Of a DNA stretch of 38,646 bases, positions 16,642 through 25,490 are shown piece after piece. A program made the translations under genes and the position numbers. The notes under the pieces were generated by a model. It was given only the letters and a program-made list of their open reading frames with translations, did no database searches and was not told where the DNA came from. Source of the stretch: Spirosoma panaciterrae DSM 21099 (GTDB lineage: Bacteria > Bacteroidota > Bacteroidia > Cytophagales > Spirosomataceae). Location of the stretch: positions 1-38,646 of the forward strand of contig NZ_KB893208.1 of the NCBI RefSeq assembly GCF_000374025.1, given 5' to 3'. The first letter of the stretch is position 1, and every line of letters starts with the position of its first letter.

Positions 16642-17426
16642 GCGTAACGAACCGTAGACGGTTTTATGGCAACAAAGCGGAGCCGTTTATAATCAGCGAA
16701 CCAGTGTCCATCGTGAAAATTGGTCGATCGAAGCTGGTCGTTTACAGCCGATAACACCCTATGCCGATCCTTGACGGAAAGAGCATTCAATGCATCCCCC
16801 CGAAACATGGCAAGCCAGTCGCTGATGCCAGTTTCAGGATCAGCCAGAGGTGTATCGCGGTCGAAATACTGCATATAGGCTATGGAGAAGCCAGCCATTT
16901 CCAGCAGTCCTGCATACTCCCCTACACTCGGAAAGTAGTTCGGGCTTCCTGGTTCACCTATTCCTACCGCAGCCAAGGCATTCGAAAACGCAGTCAGAAT
17001 GCGCTGCACATTACCCTGCCCACCCATCTCTGCCACAAAACGCCCACCCGGTTTGAGGGCAGCAAACACATTCATCAACACGCTCGGTTGCTCCTTTTCA
17101 GCAATCCAGTGGAGCGTAGCGTTACTGAATACCGCATCGAAGGGTTGTTCTGTACCCAGTTCACGCGCATCTGCCTGTTGAAAGCGAAGATGAGGAAACG
17201 ACTGTCGGGCTTTTTCGACCATCGAAGCCGAGGCATCAACCCCCAGAACATCGGCACCACGCGCAGCAATCTGTGCCGTCAGCTCACCTGTACCACAGCC
17301 CAGATCCAGAATCCGTTCACCCAGCTGTGGGTCAAGCACCTGGAGAACATCGGCTCCATAGTGAAAGACAAAGGCATGTTTTTGCTGATACAGCTCGGCA
17401 TTCCAGAGGTGTTGAGAAGAGTCCAT
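16638..17426 (-). CDS. Class I SAM-dependent methyltransferase (trans-aconitate methyltransferase-like)
   Basis: 262 residues. The SAM-binding motif I is RILDLGCGTGELT (DLGCGTG at 41-47), followed by the acidic VDAS strand end, FDAVFSNATLHWI (motif post-I) and the LKPGGRFVAEMGG loop. The arrangement FSNATLHWI is typical of the trans-aconitate 2-methyltransferase-like group, which methylates small carboxylic acids, but the substrate cannot be proved from sequence. It is the first gene of a two-gene unit with the ketopantoate reductase gene, which it overlaps by four bases. It starts at an ATG with no strong ribosome-binding site, as usual in this phylum. Confidence 0.85.
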   Translation of the reverse strand: MDSSQHLWNAELYQQKHAFVFHYGADVLQVLDPQLGERILDLGCGTGELTAQIAARGADVLGVDASASMVEKARQSFPHLRFQQADARELGTEQPFDAVFSNATLHWIAEKEQPSVLMNVFAALKPGGRFVAEMGGQGNVQRILTAFSNALAAVGIGEPGSPNYFPSVGEYAGLLEMAGFSIAYMQYFDRDTPLADPETGISDWLAMFRGDALNALSVKDRHRVLSAVNDQLRSTNFHDGHWFADYKRLRFVAIKPSTVRYA

Positions 17427-17456
17427 AGGAAATGAATTGACGGAGTGAGAATCTGC

Positions 17457-17582
17457 TTAAAAAATGTGTCCATCAGGGCGTTTGCTGGCAAAGCGCTGAT
17501 CGGCCGACAGGAGCCGACTTACCGGCAGGACCAGGGCGAAAAGGCCGGTTTGAATGATCGTTGTCCAGAAGGGTGGGCTCAT
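17457..17582 (-). CDS. 41-residue hydrophobic small protein coupled to the MocR gene
   Basis: The frame begins MSPPFWTTIIQTGLFALV and ends RPDGHIF. Its ATG overlaps the TGA of the upstream MocR-type gene by four bases (ATGA), the usual layout for translational coupling. A hydrophobic stretch at about residues 6-23 could span a membrane once, followed by a basic end (RFASKR). I recognise no family, and the small size means it could be chance, but the overlap and membrane-like profile argue for a real gene. Confidence 0.4.
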   Translation of the reverse strand: MSPPFWTTIIQTGLFALVLPVSRLLSADQRFASKRPDGHIF

Positions 17583-19018
17583 GACGTCAGTTGCTGGTGA
17601 ATCAGTTGACCCGTGATTTGCAGCCCCCAGGCTACGCGCTCGTTAAACGGCATTCCATAACTCAGTCGCATACAATGGCTATACTGTGGCTGGAGGCTAA
17701 ATAAACTCCCGGGAAGAATGCTGATTTTATGCACGGCCAACTGATCGGCCAGGGCCAGCGTGTTGATATGAGGGTCCAGTTCTACCCACAAGGTAAATCC
17801 CCCCTGGGGCTCGCTGATGCGTGTACCGTCCGGGAAATAGGTTCGAATCATCTGCTGATAACGCTGGCAGTTGCTTTTCAACCGTTGCCGAAGTCGGCGC
17901 AGGTGCAATTCATAGCGATCGTTGGCCAGAAAATTAGCCACGGCCTGCTGTGTCAGACCCGGCGAAAACCCACTCTGATACCGCTTTATCTGAAACAGTG
18001 CCTCATAATAGCGCCCCGGGGCCACCCAACCCACCCGATAGCCCGGAGCCAGCGTTTTACTAAACGACCCACACCATAAAACCAGCCCCTGCCGATCGAA
18101 AGCCTTACAGGGCAGGGGTCGGTCAGGCGCAAAGTGCAGGTCACCGTAGAGATCGTCTTCAATAAGCGGAGTTTGGTAACGCTCCATCAGCCTGACCAGC
18201 CGCTGCTTATGGGCATTGGGCATACAGCAGCCCAGTGGATTGCTGAAACTGGGCACCAGCAGACAGGCCTGTACCTGCCCCATCTGCAAATGGCCTTCCA
18301 GTACATCCAGATCCACACCCGTTAGCGGGTCGGTCGGCAATTCGAGCACTTTCAACCCCAATGAAAGCAGGGTTTGAAGAATCCCGAAGTAGACGGGACT
18401 TTCTACCGCAACCGTATCGCCCGGGCGCGTAACGGTTTTCAGACAGAGGGTTAAGGCAGCCGTACAGCCTTCGGTCGTAATAATCTCTGCATCGGTAAGC
18501 TGTCCACCCCAAAACAGAGCATACCGGGCAATTTGTCGGCGTAACGCCGGGTTTCCGGCCATCTGTTCGTATTCGATGCCTCCGTGCGGCAATTCGCGCT
18601 GGGCCTGTTGAAGGGCTTTCGCTAACTTACTCACCGGCAGCAAATCGGGCGCGGGAACCCCCAGCGACAAAGAAAGCCAGCCGGGCTGTTGCTGACGATG
18701 CATCAGCCTCTGTACTATCGACTCCTGATCGGACAGGCTCGTTTGATGAGCCATCGCCTGGGGTTCCGACCGACGGGGTACGGTATCCATCCGATCGATC
18801 AGGGTTCGCGCATAGTATCCCGACTGCGGCCGGGCTTCGACCAACCCTTCCGCTTCCAGACAATAGTAGGCCTGCTGCACGGTGTTGATACTGACGCCAA
18901 GCTCCTGGCTAAGCAGGCGAACAGAGGGGAGTTTATCCCCCTCGGCTAGCACACCAATCCGCAGTTTATCCCCCAACTGACGAGCCACCTGCTGATACTT
19001 GGGAATCGATCCATTCAT
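17579..19018 (-). CDS. MocR-type transcription regulator (GntR wHTH fused to PLP aminotransferase domain)
   Basis: 479 residues. The N-terminal winged helix-turn-helix is GntR-like (KLPSVRLLSQELGVSINTVQQAYYCLEAEGLVEAR region, 29-63). From ~100 on, the protein is a fold-type I aminotransferase with D289 in EDDLYGDL and the PLP-binding lysine K321 in CGSFSKTLAPG. MocR regulators sense PLP or a related amine through this domain and usually control a divergently transcribed metabolic gene. Here that gene is the class V aminotransferase starting at 19215. The shared intergenic region carries repeated CTGTAY/RTACAG sites. The target pathway (vitamin B6, amino acid or sulfur metabolism) is not determined by the sequence. 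Confidence 0.92.
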   Translation of the reverse strand: MNGSIPKYQQVARQLGDKLRIGVLAEGDKLPSVRLLSQELGVSINTVQQAYYCLEAEGLVEARPQSGYYARTLIDRMDTVPRRSEPQAMAHQTSLSDQESIVQRLMHRQQQPGWLSLSLGVPAPDLLPVSKLAKALQQAQRELPHGGIEYEQMAGNPALRRQIARYALFWGGQLTDAEIITTEGCTAALTLCLKTVTRPGDTVAVESPVYFGILQTLLSLGLKVLELPTDPLTGVDLDVLEGHLQMGQVQACLLVPSFSNPLGCCMPNAHKQRLVRLMERYQTPLIEDDLYGDLHFAPDRPLPCKAFDRQGLVLWCGSFSKTLAPGYRVGWVAPGRYYEALFQIKRYQSGFSPGLTQQAVANFLANDRYELHLRRLRQRLKSNCQRYQQMIRTYFPDGTRISEPQGGFTLWVELDPHINTLALADQLAVHKISILPGSLFSLQPQYSHCMRLSYGMPFNERVAWGLQITGQLIHQQLTS

Positions 19019-19068
19019 AACCTGTTGCTGAGCACGAGTGTAATTTACAGGGCAAAAGTAGTACGCCC

Positions 19069-19194
19069 ATCTGTACGCAGTACCATACAGATTTTGCTAA
19101 AGTTACTCGTACAGTTTGCCAGCTTCACTTCCCGGCCTGTAACCTCATCTGTACGATTCAGGAATGCCTGAACTGTATCTGTTTCCGTACAGTC
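19069..19194. promoter_or_regulatory. Cluster of CTGTAC/GTACAG-type sites, likely MocR operator
   Basis: Between the divergent MocR and aminotransferase genes there are six copies of a CTGTAY / RTACAG word: ctgtac at 19071, atacag at 19085, gtacag at 19109, ctgtac at 19150, ctgtat at 19173 and gtacag at 19189. They occur in both orientations. MocR-family regulators typically bind repeated sites in exactly such intergenic regions, so this is a strong operator candidate. The pairing of repeats into functional boxes is not resolved. Confidence 0.6.
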
Positions 19195-19214
19195 GGGTTT
19201 GCTTTTTTTGCCCC

Positions 19215-20414
19215 ATGCAAAGTCAATCAACTCCTTTTCCAGACCTGGCCCAACTGCGGGCCGACACGCCCGGCTGTTACGACCATCTGTTTATGAATAG
19301 CGCTGGAGCCTCTTTGATGCCTACACCCGTTGTGTCGGCCATGATGGCGTACCTCCAGCAGGAAACCCAGTTGGGCGGATACGAAGTCGAACGGTTGCGA
19401 AGCGACCAGATCGGCCGATTTTACGACGAAACCGCCCGACTGCTGAATACCAAACCGGGTCACATTGCCTATGCCTACAGTGCTACCCATGCCTGCAATC
19501 AGGTGCTGTCGGCCATCCCGTTTCGGCCGGGCGACACCATTCTGACCACCACAAATGACTACGTTTCCAATCAACTGGCCTTTCTGTCCATACAACAACG
19601 GCTGGGCATTCGGTTGCTGCGCATCAATGACCTGCCTAATGGAGACCTCGATCTGACCCATCTGGACGAGTTGATTCGCACGCATCGGCCGGTATTGGTA
19701 GCCATTACCCACATTCCGACCAACTCGGGGCTGGTACTGCCAGCCGAAGACGTAGGCAAGCTCTGTCGGCAACACAATGTCTGGTATCTGCTCGATGCGG
19801 CCCAGTCGGTGGGCCAGCTACCGCTCGATGTTGCGCAGATTCAGCCCGATTTTCTGATAGCCACCGGACGCAAGTTTTTACGGGGGCCACGCAATACGGG
19901 TTTTCTGTATATCTCCGACCGTGTACTGGAGGCCGGGCTCGCTCCGCTCTGTATCGACCGTCGGGCTGCTGGCTGGACTACGCCGGATACGTTTACCCTA
20001 CAGCCCAATGCCCGTCGGTTTGAGCCGCAGGAGATTTCGCTTCTTAGTGTCGGGCTGGCCGAAGCCATTCGGTATGCCAATGATGTAAGCCTGGAAGCAA
20101 TTACTCAACAGAACCAACGCCTGATGCATCGGCTGCGAGCGGGTCTGCAGCAGATCGATGGTCTGGTTCTGCTGGACCGGGGTTCCCAACAAAGTAACCT
20201 GTTGACCTTTCATACACCCCGCCAATCGTTGGCGACACTGGACGCTGCCCTCCGGCGGGAACGGATCATCTTTACCGTTCAAAATGCCGCTTCTGCCCTG
20301 ATTGACTTCCAGCGAAAAGGCATTGACTGGCTCATTCGGCTATCCCCCCATTATTTCAATACGCTGGACGAAATGAATGCCGTTGTCGATGCCCTTGATC
20401 GATCGGTCCATTAA
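19215..20414 (+). CDS. Class V PLP-dependent aminotransferase (cysteine desulfurase / EgtE-like)
   Basis: 399 residues from the ATG at 19215; a longer frame from 19164 would run through the operator-like repeats, so the internal ATG is preferred. The PLP-binding features of the class V fold are present: D194 in YLLDAAQSVGQLPLD and K220 in ATGRKFLRGPRNTGFLY. Members include cysteine desulfurases, isopenicillin N epimerase-like enzymes and the C-S lyase EgtE of ergothioneine synthesis; the RKFLRGPRNTGF block looks closest to the last group, but no egtB/egtD gene is nearby. It is divergent from the MocR gene and is probably its target. A DinB-like and a SnoaL-like gene follow on the same strand. 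Confidence 0.87.
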   Translation: MQSQSTPFPDLAQLRADTPGCYDHLFMNSAGASLMPTPVVSAMMAYLQQETQLGGYEVERLRSDQIGRFYDETARLLNTKPGHIAYAYSATHACNQVLSAIPFRPGDTILTTTNDYVSNQLAFLSIQQRLGIRLLRINDLPNGDLDLTHLDELIRTHRPVLVAITHIPTNSGLVLPAEDVGKLCRQHNVWYLLDAAQSVGQLPLDVAQIQPDFLIATGRKFLRGPRNTGFLYISDRVLEAGLAPLCIDRRAAGWTTPDTFTLQPNARRFEPQEISLLSVGLAEAIRYANDVSLEAITQQNQRLMHRLRAGLQQIDGLVLLDRGSQQSNLLTFHTPRQSLATLDAALRRERIIFTVQNAASALIDFQRKGIDWLIRLSPHYFNTLDEMNAVVDALDRSVH

Positions 20415-20469
20415 CCGATCTTTACGGTTGCGCATACCGAAGCCGATGCCCCATAAACCAATCTATCCT

Positions 20470-21063
20470 ATGCAAAACGATTTTCTGAAAAGCGCGATCA
20501 GTCAGTTCGAATACTATAAATTGCTGGGTGAGAAAACCCTGGACCAACTTCCCGACGAAGCCCTTTTCTGGCAGTACAACGCCGAAAGCAATAGCATTGC
20601 CACTCTGATCAAGCACCTGTGGGGCAATATGATGAGCCGATGGACGGATTTTCGGACCACCGACGGCGAGAAAGAATGGCGCGACCGGGATGGAGAATTT
20701 GTGGATGATCTTCAATCGAGAGCCGAGCTGCTTCAGAAATGGCAGGAAGGCTGGTCGGTTTTTTTAGAATCCCTCAAATCGCTACAGGACGACGACCTGA
20801 CCCAACTTATTTACATCCGCAATCAGGGGCATACGGTTCTGGAAGCCATCAACCGACAATTGGCTCATTATCCGTACCACATCGGGCAAATCGTTTTTAT
20901 CGGAAAAATGCAGGCAACGCACTGGGCATCACTGTCTATCCCCAAAGGCCAATCCCAGTCGTTTAATACCAACAAATTTGCGGAGCCCAAACACCGGGAG
21001 CATTTTACCGATGAGTTTCTGAAACCGGACCAACCTCTTTCGGAAGGACACCCCAAACCCTAA
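20470..21063 (+). CDS. DinB superfamily protein (DUF1572-like)
   Basis: 197 residues from the ATG at 20470; the frame extends upstream to 20377, overlapping the aminotransferase gene, but that part is not family-like. The four-helix DinB/YfiT fold is indicated by the metal-binding histidines H49 (LIKHLWGN), H133 and H137 (LAHYPYHIGQI). Family members are metal-dependent, and some act as thiol transferases using bacillithiol or similar thiols. The start lies 55 bases after the aminotransferase stop and the next gene begins eight bases after its end, so the three are probably one operon. A link to thiol or sulfur chemistry with the upstream PLP enzyme is possible but unproved. Confidence 0.82.
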   Translation: MQNDFLKSAISQFEYYKLLGEKTLDQLPDEALFWQYNAESNSIATLIKHLWGNMMSRWTDFRTTDGEKEWRDRDGEFVDDLQSRAELLQKWQEGWSVFLESLKSLQDDDLTQLIYIRNQGHTVLEAINRQLAHYPYHIGQIVFIGKMQATHWASLSIPKGQSQSFNTNKFAEPKHREHFTDEFLKPDQPLSEGHPKP

Positions 21064-21070
21064 AAATGCT

Positions 21071-21454
21071 ATGAACCAACCACAGGCTACCGAGTTTGCG
21101 CATGCATGGATCAGTGCCTTTAACGCCCACGATCTGACTGGTATTCTGGAACACTACGCCGACGAACTCACCTTTTATTCGCCGTTTATCTCCCTTCTGA
21201 ATGTCAACGAAGCAGGCTGTATTACCAACAAACAGGACCTGAAGCGCTATTTTCAACTAGGGCTGACTACTTACCCCGATCTACAGTTTACGCTGCATCA
21301 CGTATTTGTGGGTGTCGACACGCTTACGATTTATTACACTTCCGTGCAGAACCGACTGGCTTGTGAAGTGTTTAGACTAGATGCAGCTGGCAAAGCCGAT
21401 CAGGTGTTCTGCCATTACACGACGGATGCCTCATCGGCTCAACAAACAGCCTGA
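21071..21454 (+). CDS. SnoaL-like / NTF2-fold small protein
   Basis: 127 residues. FAHAWISAFNAHDLTGILEHYADELTFYSP is split between a helix and the first strand of the cone-shaped NTF2 fold; this opening (W...FN.HD...I...YADD..F.SP) is characteristic of SnoaL-like polyketide-cyclase-related proteins. They bind or turn over small hydrophobic molecules, and many have no known reaction. The ATG is eight bases after the DinB-like gene, in the likely operon driven from the MocR-linked promoter. No signal peptide. Confidence 0.78.
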   Translation: MNQPQATEFAHAWISAFNAHDLTGILEHYADELTFYSPFISLLNVNEAGCITNKQDLKRYFQLGLTTYPDLQFTLHHVFVGVDTLTIYYTSVQNRLACEVFRLDAAGKADQVFCHYTTDASSAQQTA

Positions 21455-21791
21455 GCGAAGCCAACACAGACTAGCCTATTTTAGCATGCCTGACAACGAA
21501 CTAATAGCCCATGCTGAACGGTATCAACGGCAATCCGATCCCGAGGGAGAGTTATTATGATGCCGATATTCACTGAACCACAAGCTCACCCCTTCCATAA
21601 TCAGCGGAAGTCGATGGGCGGCAACAATGGCGGCAGGCTTGATGAAACCATCCAGAAACTTCACTGAAACGAAGCTCTACGCGTGCCGTCCCACAGATTT
21701 CCGAAGGAGTTTTATCAGGAATGGGTACAGGTGTAGCCTGATTCGGATCATTCTACAACCTGTACCAACGCCCTACGTACGAGTGATGCCC
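21455..21791. other. Gene-free stretch, nothing convincing
   Basis: About 337 bases between two convergent genes. A 24-codon frame (21486) beginning MPDNELIAHAERY and a few short open stretches on both strands occur, but none has length or family signals to support a gene. It may be decayed coding sequence; I see no repeat or RNA structure. Confidence 0.4.
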
Positions 21792-22679
21792 TTAGGCTAG
21801 TTTTTTCTTAAAAAAGTCGATGGTTCGTTGCCACGCCAGTTCGGCGGCTGCTTTGTCGTACCGAGGAGTTGTGTCGTTATGGAATCCATGATTGGCATTC
21901 GGATACACATACGCCGTATACTCTTTCTTGTTCTCCTTCAACGCGGCTTCATAGGCTGGCCAACCGGCATTAACCCCTTTGTCCAGTTCACCGTAGTGCA
22001 ACAGCAGCGGTGCTTTTATTTTAGGGACATCTTCGGCAGCAGGCTGGCCGCCATAAAACGGAACAGCAGCCGCCAGGTCGGGCATACGGACCGCCATCAT
22101 GTTGGAAATCCATCCTCCGAAGCAAAACCCTACCACACCAACTTTACCGTTGCAATTTGGGTTGGTTTTCAGGTATTCGGCGGCCGCAATAAAATCTTCG
22201 AGCATCTCATCCCGACTGCGCTTGCTTTGCAGTTCGCGCCCTTTATCGTCACTACCGGGATACCCACCCAGCGGTGTCAGTGCATCGGGAGCGAGCGTAA
22301 CAAATCCGGCGAGTGCTGCCCGACGCGCTACATCTTCGATATGCGGGTTCAATCCCCGGTTTTCATGCACGACCACAATCCCTCCCAACTTCCCTTTGGA
22401 ATCGGCGGGTTTCGACAGCAGGGCTTTGATCGTGCCCCCTCCTTTTGGCGACGGGTAATTTATAAATTCGGAGCGAAGGCGTGGGTCATCAGCCTTAATT
22501 TGAATAGCCCCTTTGTAGTCTGGCATCAGAAAGCTCATCAGCGAGGTAACGGTAAGGCCACCTACCGCATAGGCTGATAGTTTCTGGACAAAATCGCGCC
22601 GATCAATGCGGCTGTGAGCGTAATCGTCGTAAAGGTCAAATACCTCCTGCTGAATATCTTCTTTTCGGATGGGGTTCAT
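21792..22679 (-). CDS. Dienelactone hydrolase family protein, probably Tat-exported
   Basis: 295 residues. The catalytic cysteine is C186 in GVVGFCFGGW, with E106 in VVHENRGL, an aspartate in GELDKGVNAG and a histidine in NANHGFHND, the normal set for dienelactone hydrolases (alpha/beta-hydrolase fold, Cys-His-Asp). N-terminal to this, SRIDRRDFVQKL followed by a weakly hydrophobic stretch (AYAVGGLTVTSLMSFL) looks like a twin-arginine signal, so the enzyme probably acts outside the cytoplasm. The first ~25 residues form an acidic pre-signal extension that is common in this export type. The substrate is unknown; it may cleave lactones or esters. The gene stands alone. Confidence 0.85.
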   Translation of the reverse strand: MNPIRKEDIQQEVFDLYDDYAHSRIDRRDFVQKLSAYAVGGLTVTSLMSFLMPDYKGAIQIKADDPRLRSEFINYPSPKGGGTIKALLSKPADSKGKLGGIVVVHENRGLNPHIEDVARRAALAGFVTLAPDALTPLGGYPGSDDKGRELQSKRSRDEMLEDFIAAAEYLKTNPNCNGKVGVVGFCFGGWISNMMAVRMPDLAAAVPFYGGQPAAEDVPKIKAPLLLHYGELDKGVNAGWPAYEAALKENKKEYTAYVYPNANHGFHNDTTPRYDKAAAELAWQRTIDFFKKKLA

Positions 22680-22944
22680 GGTCGTTCGAATACGTGTTTG
22701 GTTTAAATGTACGTAATTACCTGGTTATCCGGCCTTTTCTCACCAGTAGTTAGCGTATAACCTATAAAGAGCCCGTCTACAGCCTTATACTTTGCCGTAC
22801 TTCTCCTGCCTTGGTCTCGGAACGACTTTTCATCGACTACTTTTGACTGAGGGTTAGGCCTATACCTATCGGGCGCTATCTACCTTGATTTCAGATCCAA
22901 AGGTTCCTGGACCAGGGGCGCAAACCTTATTGATCCAGAAAGGC

Positions 22945-23604
22945 TTATTTCGTTTGATCAACCTGAAGGTTGAAAGCAAGCCAGGCTTCTGAATGGTCGC
23001 GATACAGGTTTATAGTATTTGGAAATTTCGCAAAGGTGATGGGGTTTTTGATCTGAACATATTGCACCGGGGCTACCAGAACGGCATTCGCACCGGATGA
23101 ATAATTCAACTGAATCGTAAAACTAACCCGATTGGGCCGAGTACCCGGCGCTGGTAGTTTGGGACTGACATCCACTTTTTTGACCACGACTACTTCGCCC
23201 GGTGAAATGGGACTACTTACCGTAGAGGTTCCGATTTCGTAAAATCCCGTCAGTAGTGGCGGATTAGGTATGGGGTTGGGTTTGGGCGAAAAACTGGGGG
23301 TATTGATGCGGCTAAAACTGACGGATACGTTGTATAGGTATGAGTCACCGCTGGAGGAGTGGATGGTTTTGACCGCCTTGCTTTTGGGTAGCTTTACGGA
23401 CGTAGCTGTGGGAGTAACCTTCCCGACGATTTCCTGATTTTTCCCCAGAAAATAGAGCGTGTGAATTTGAAACTCACAGGGAAACGGCCGTGGCTGGCCA
23501 TTACTCATTTTGCAGGGCACAGGAGCCGGGGGAGCCGAAGCCAGACTGGGCCGGGTAGCCGTTAAACTAGTCAGGAGTGCAGCAAACAGGATCAACGTTT
23601 TCAT
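22945..23604 (-). CDS. Exported protein of unknown function
   Basis: 219 residues from the ATG at 23604, where a clear signal peptide begins (MKTLILFAALLTSLTATRP, cleavage near SLASA). An upstream extension to 23721 is possible but would bury the signal. The mature part has a Pro-rich linker (FSPKPNPIPNPP), two cysteines near the start (PVPCKM, FPCEF) that may form a disulfide, and alternating beta-type sequence to the end. I recognise no family. The gene is followed by no obvious partner; the neighbour on its 5' side ends about 130 bases away on the same strand. Confidence 0.6.
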   Translation of the reverse strand: MKTLILFAALLTSLTATRPSLASAPPAPVPCKMSNGQPRPFPCEFQIHTLYFLGKNQEIVGKVTPTATSVKLPKSKAVKTIHSSSGDSYLYNVSVSFSRINTPSFSPKPNPIPNPPLLTGFYEIGTSTVSSPISPGEVVVVKKVDVSPKLPAPGTRPNRVSFTIQLNYSSGANAVLVAPVQYVQIKNPITFAKFPNTINLYRDHSEAWLAFNLQVDQTK

Positions 23605-23732
23605 GGATACGCTGTATAGGTGTTTAGGATTAAACCGATTCCCCCCGTATCCGTTTGAATCGATCAAGGTATCGTTTTGCTGAGCAGACCACATCGAGTC
23701 AGAAACGAATGGTCTAACCAATATACGCGTTT

Positions 23733-24182
23733 TCAGGCGTAACGAAAATGCGGTTTAAAGAACTCTCCGTCGGTAAGCGCAAAGTAGATCGGTGGCAAAT
23801 TCATGGACTTCTGAAGTTCCTGCAACTGCCTGCCAATCGCCTTCCACAGATCCAGGTAGCTATTGACAAACTTGCCTTCGTAGGGCCTGCCCAAATTACT
23901 AAGGTCGCTTTGATGCTGAATAAAGTCCAGCCAAACGCCAACCGTCAATCCTTTGTTGGTCTCGCCCATATAATTCGAGATAACCACCAAGTCAAGAAAC
24001 CCATCCCGATAAACAACTTCGGCATGGATACTATCTTCCGATAAGAGATGGATGGGATAGTCGAATTCGCTAAGCCAATCAATAATGGCTCCATCATCGA
24101 TGCAGAAGAGAATATTATCTTCCAGATGGCATAGGGTTAAGCCATTGTATTCAACCGATTCTACTTTCAGGAAAGCTGACAT
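23733..24182 (-). CDS. Hypothetical cytoplasmic protein
   Basis: 149 residues from an ATG at 24182. It has no signal peptide, membrane helix or motif I recognise. The first half is acidic and beta-rich (LCHLEDNILFCIDDGAIIDW), the second half holds a helix with Lys/Gln-rich heptad-like spacing (LWKAIGRQLQELQKSMNLP). The plus strand is also open over much of this gene, but codon quality favours the minus frame. It sits between the exported unknown protein and a hairpin that follows the xylanase gene. Confidence 0.55.
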   Translation of the reverse strand: MSAFLKVESVEYNGLTLCHLEDNILFCIDDGAIIDWLSEFDYPIHLLSEDSIHAEVVYRDGFLDLVVISNYMGETNKGLTVGVWLDFIQHQSDLSNLGRPYEGKFVNSYLDLWKAIGRQLQELQKSMNLPPIYFALTDGEFFKPHFRYA

Positions 24183-24247
24183 GACAGTTCTTGAGCTTAT
24201 GGTATGTTTGATGACTTGCGGTATCGACTAGTCTGACCAATCCATCG

Positions 24248-24307
24248 GTTGAGACCGTACGAAAAGCCTGATTGAAAGCCCAAAAGACTTTTTCGTACGG
24301 TCTCAAC
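24248..24307. terminator. Perfect 18-bp hairpin after the xylanase gene
   Basis: gttgagaccgtacgaaaa (24248-24265) and its exact reverse complement (24290-24307) enclose a 24-nt loop. The structure lies 24 bases beyond the stop of the minus-strand xylanase gene and before the next gene's start, so it probably ends the esterase/xylanase transcript. The U-tract is in the stem/loop, not after it. Confidence 0.55.
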
Positions 24308-24331
24308 TAATGACAATCAATGGCTTAAGGC

Positions 24332-25447
24332 TTACTTACTGGCGGCCAACACTTTATAAAATGCAGGCTTGGGTTGATTGTTCCGGTCAAATAAAAGCGG
24401 ATAGTTCGTCCGGCCCCGGACTGGCCAGTTGTTTAGCCAGCTCTGCCCATCGTTTACACCCCAGAATGTCACCCTGGTCACTTTATCCTTATGCTTGAGG
24501 AACAACTTGAAAAGGGCCTCATAATCAGCCGCCAATTGCTGCTGCACGGTATCGGGCAGTCCATTGGTGTATGGGTTCGATTCGGCATTGGCGGTCATTC
24601 GCTGACTTACTTCGGCCCCCTGAAAGTTTCGGGGAAGCACTTCAATATCCAGTTCGGTAAACATAACTTTTAGGCCCAGAGCCCCATACTGAACAATGCT
24701 TTCTTCGATGTCTTTGAACGGCACGTTTCCTACATGCCAATGTCCCTGAATACCGACCCCATCAATCCGAACCCCAGCCGCCTGAATCTTTTTGATTAGC
24801 GCAATGCATCCGGCCCGTTTGGCAGGCTGTTCGTTGTTGTAGTCGTTGTAATACAACTCGGTTTTGGGGGCAGCCTGCTGCGCCAGCCGGAACGCTTCGG
24901 TTACGTAATCATCGCCAAGCTGTTGCAGGAATACGGTTTTCCGCATGGTGCCATCTTCGTTCAGGGCTTCGTTGACCACATCCCAGGAGAGAATTTTCCC
25001 GTCGTAGCGTCCGGCAACGGTTTTGATGTGGTCGGTGAAGAACGTACGAATCGAGTCCTGACTCTTTATGCCACGAATAAACATGGGTAACTGACTGTGC
25101 CAGATCAGCGTGTGTCCATTGATTTTAATCTTGTGCTTTTTACCGAACTCCACCAGTTTATCGGCCAACTCAAAATTATAGGTATCCCACTTCGGATGGA
25201 TCAGCGCCGATTTCATGATGTTTTCGGGGGTTGCCATGTTGAACTGCCGGGCAATAAACTCCGTCGTCTGCGGGTCCCGTTCTTCAATCTGAGCGTTGTT
25301 GAGTGCCGTTCCGATGCCAAAATCGTTTTTGAACGCGTCTCTTAAGGACGGAATGGATTGCGCCAGAGCACCCCCCTGCTCCGTAGCGACGTTGATTAGC
25401 AAAAGAAGTGCCGTACTTAGGGAGGTTATTGATTTGTTTGATAGCAT
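24332..25447 (-). CDS. GH10 endo-beta-1,4-xylanase
   Basis: 371 residues from the ATG at 25447, which begins a signal peptide (LSNKSITSLSTALLLLINVA). The frame runs further upstream but into the end of the preceding esterase gene. The GH10 barrel has all landmarks: GHTLIWHSQLP, the acid/base E160 in WDVVNEAL, GIQGHWH, and the nucleophile E265 in VMFTELDIEV, then VTFWGVNDGQSWL near the end. It cuts beta-1,4-xylan chains in the interior. It is the last gene of a likely operon with three CE1 esterase genes (gaps of 43, 26 and 30 bases), which would clear side groups to open the backbone to it. Confidence 0.95.
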   Translation of the reverse strand: MLSNKSITSLSTALLLLINVATEQGGALAQSIPSLRDAFKNDFGIGTALNNAQIEERDPQTTEFIARQFNMATPENIMKSALIHPKWDTYNFELADKLVEFGKKHKIKINGHTLIWHSQLPMFIRGIKSQDSIRTFFTDHIKTVAGRYDGKILSWDVVNEALNEDGTMRKTVFLQQLGDDYVTEAFRLAQQAAPKTELYYNDYNNEQPAKRAGCIALIKKIQAAGVRIDGVGIQGHWHVGNVPFKDIEESIVQYGALGLKVMFTELDIEVLPRNFQGAEVSQRMTANAESNPYTNGLPDTVQQQLAADYEALFKLFLKHKDKVTRVTFWGVNDGQSWLNNWPVRGRTNYPLLFDRNNQPKPAFYKVLAASK

Positions 25448-25490
25448 AAGGTATTGCTTTTCGAGTTGAGCTATTTTCCTGATAGTGCCT

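Noticed and set aside
21455..21791. Small genes in the gap after the SnoaL-like gene
   Set aside because: Frames are below 50 codons, broken by stops, and without recognisable motifs.
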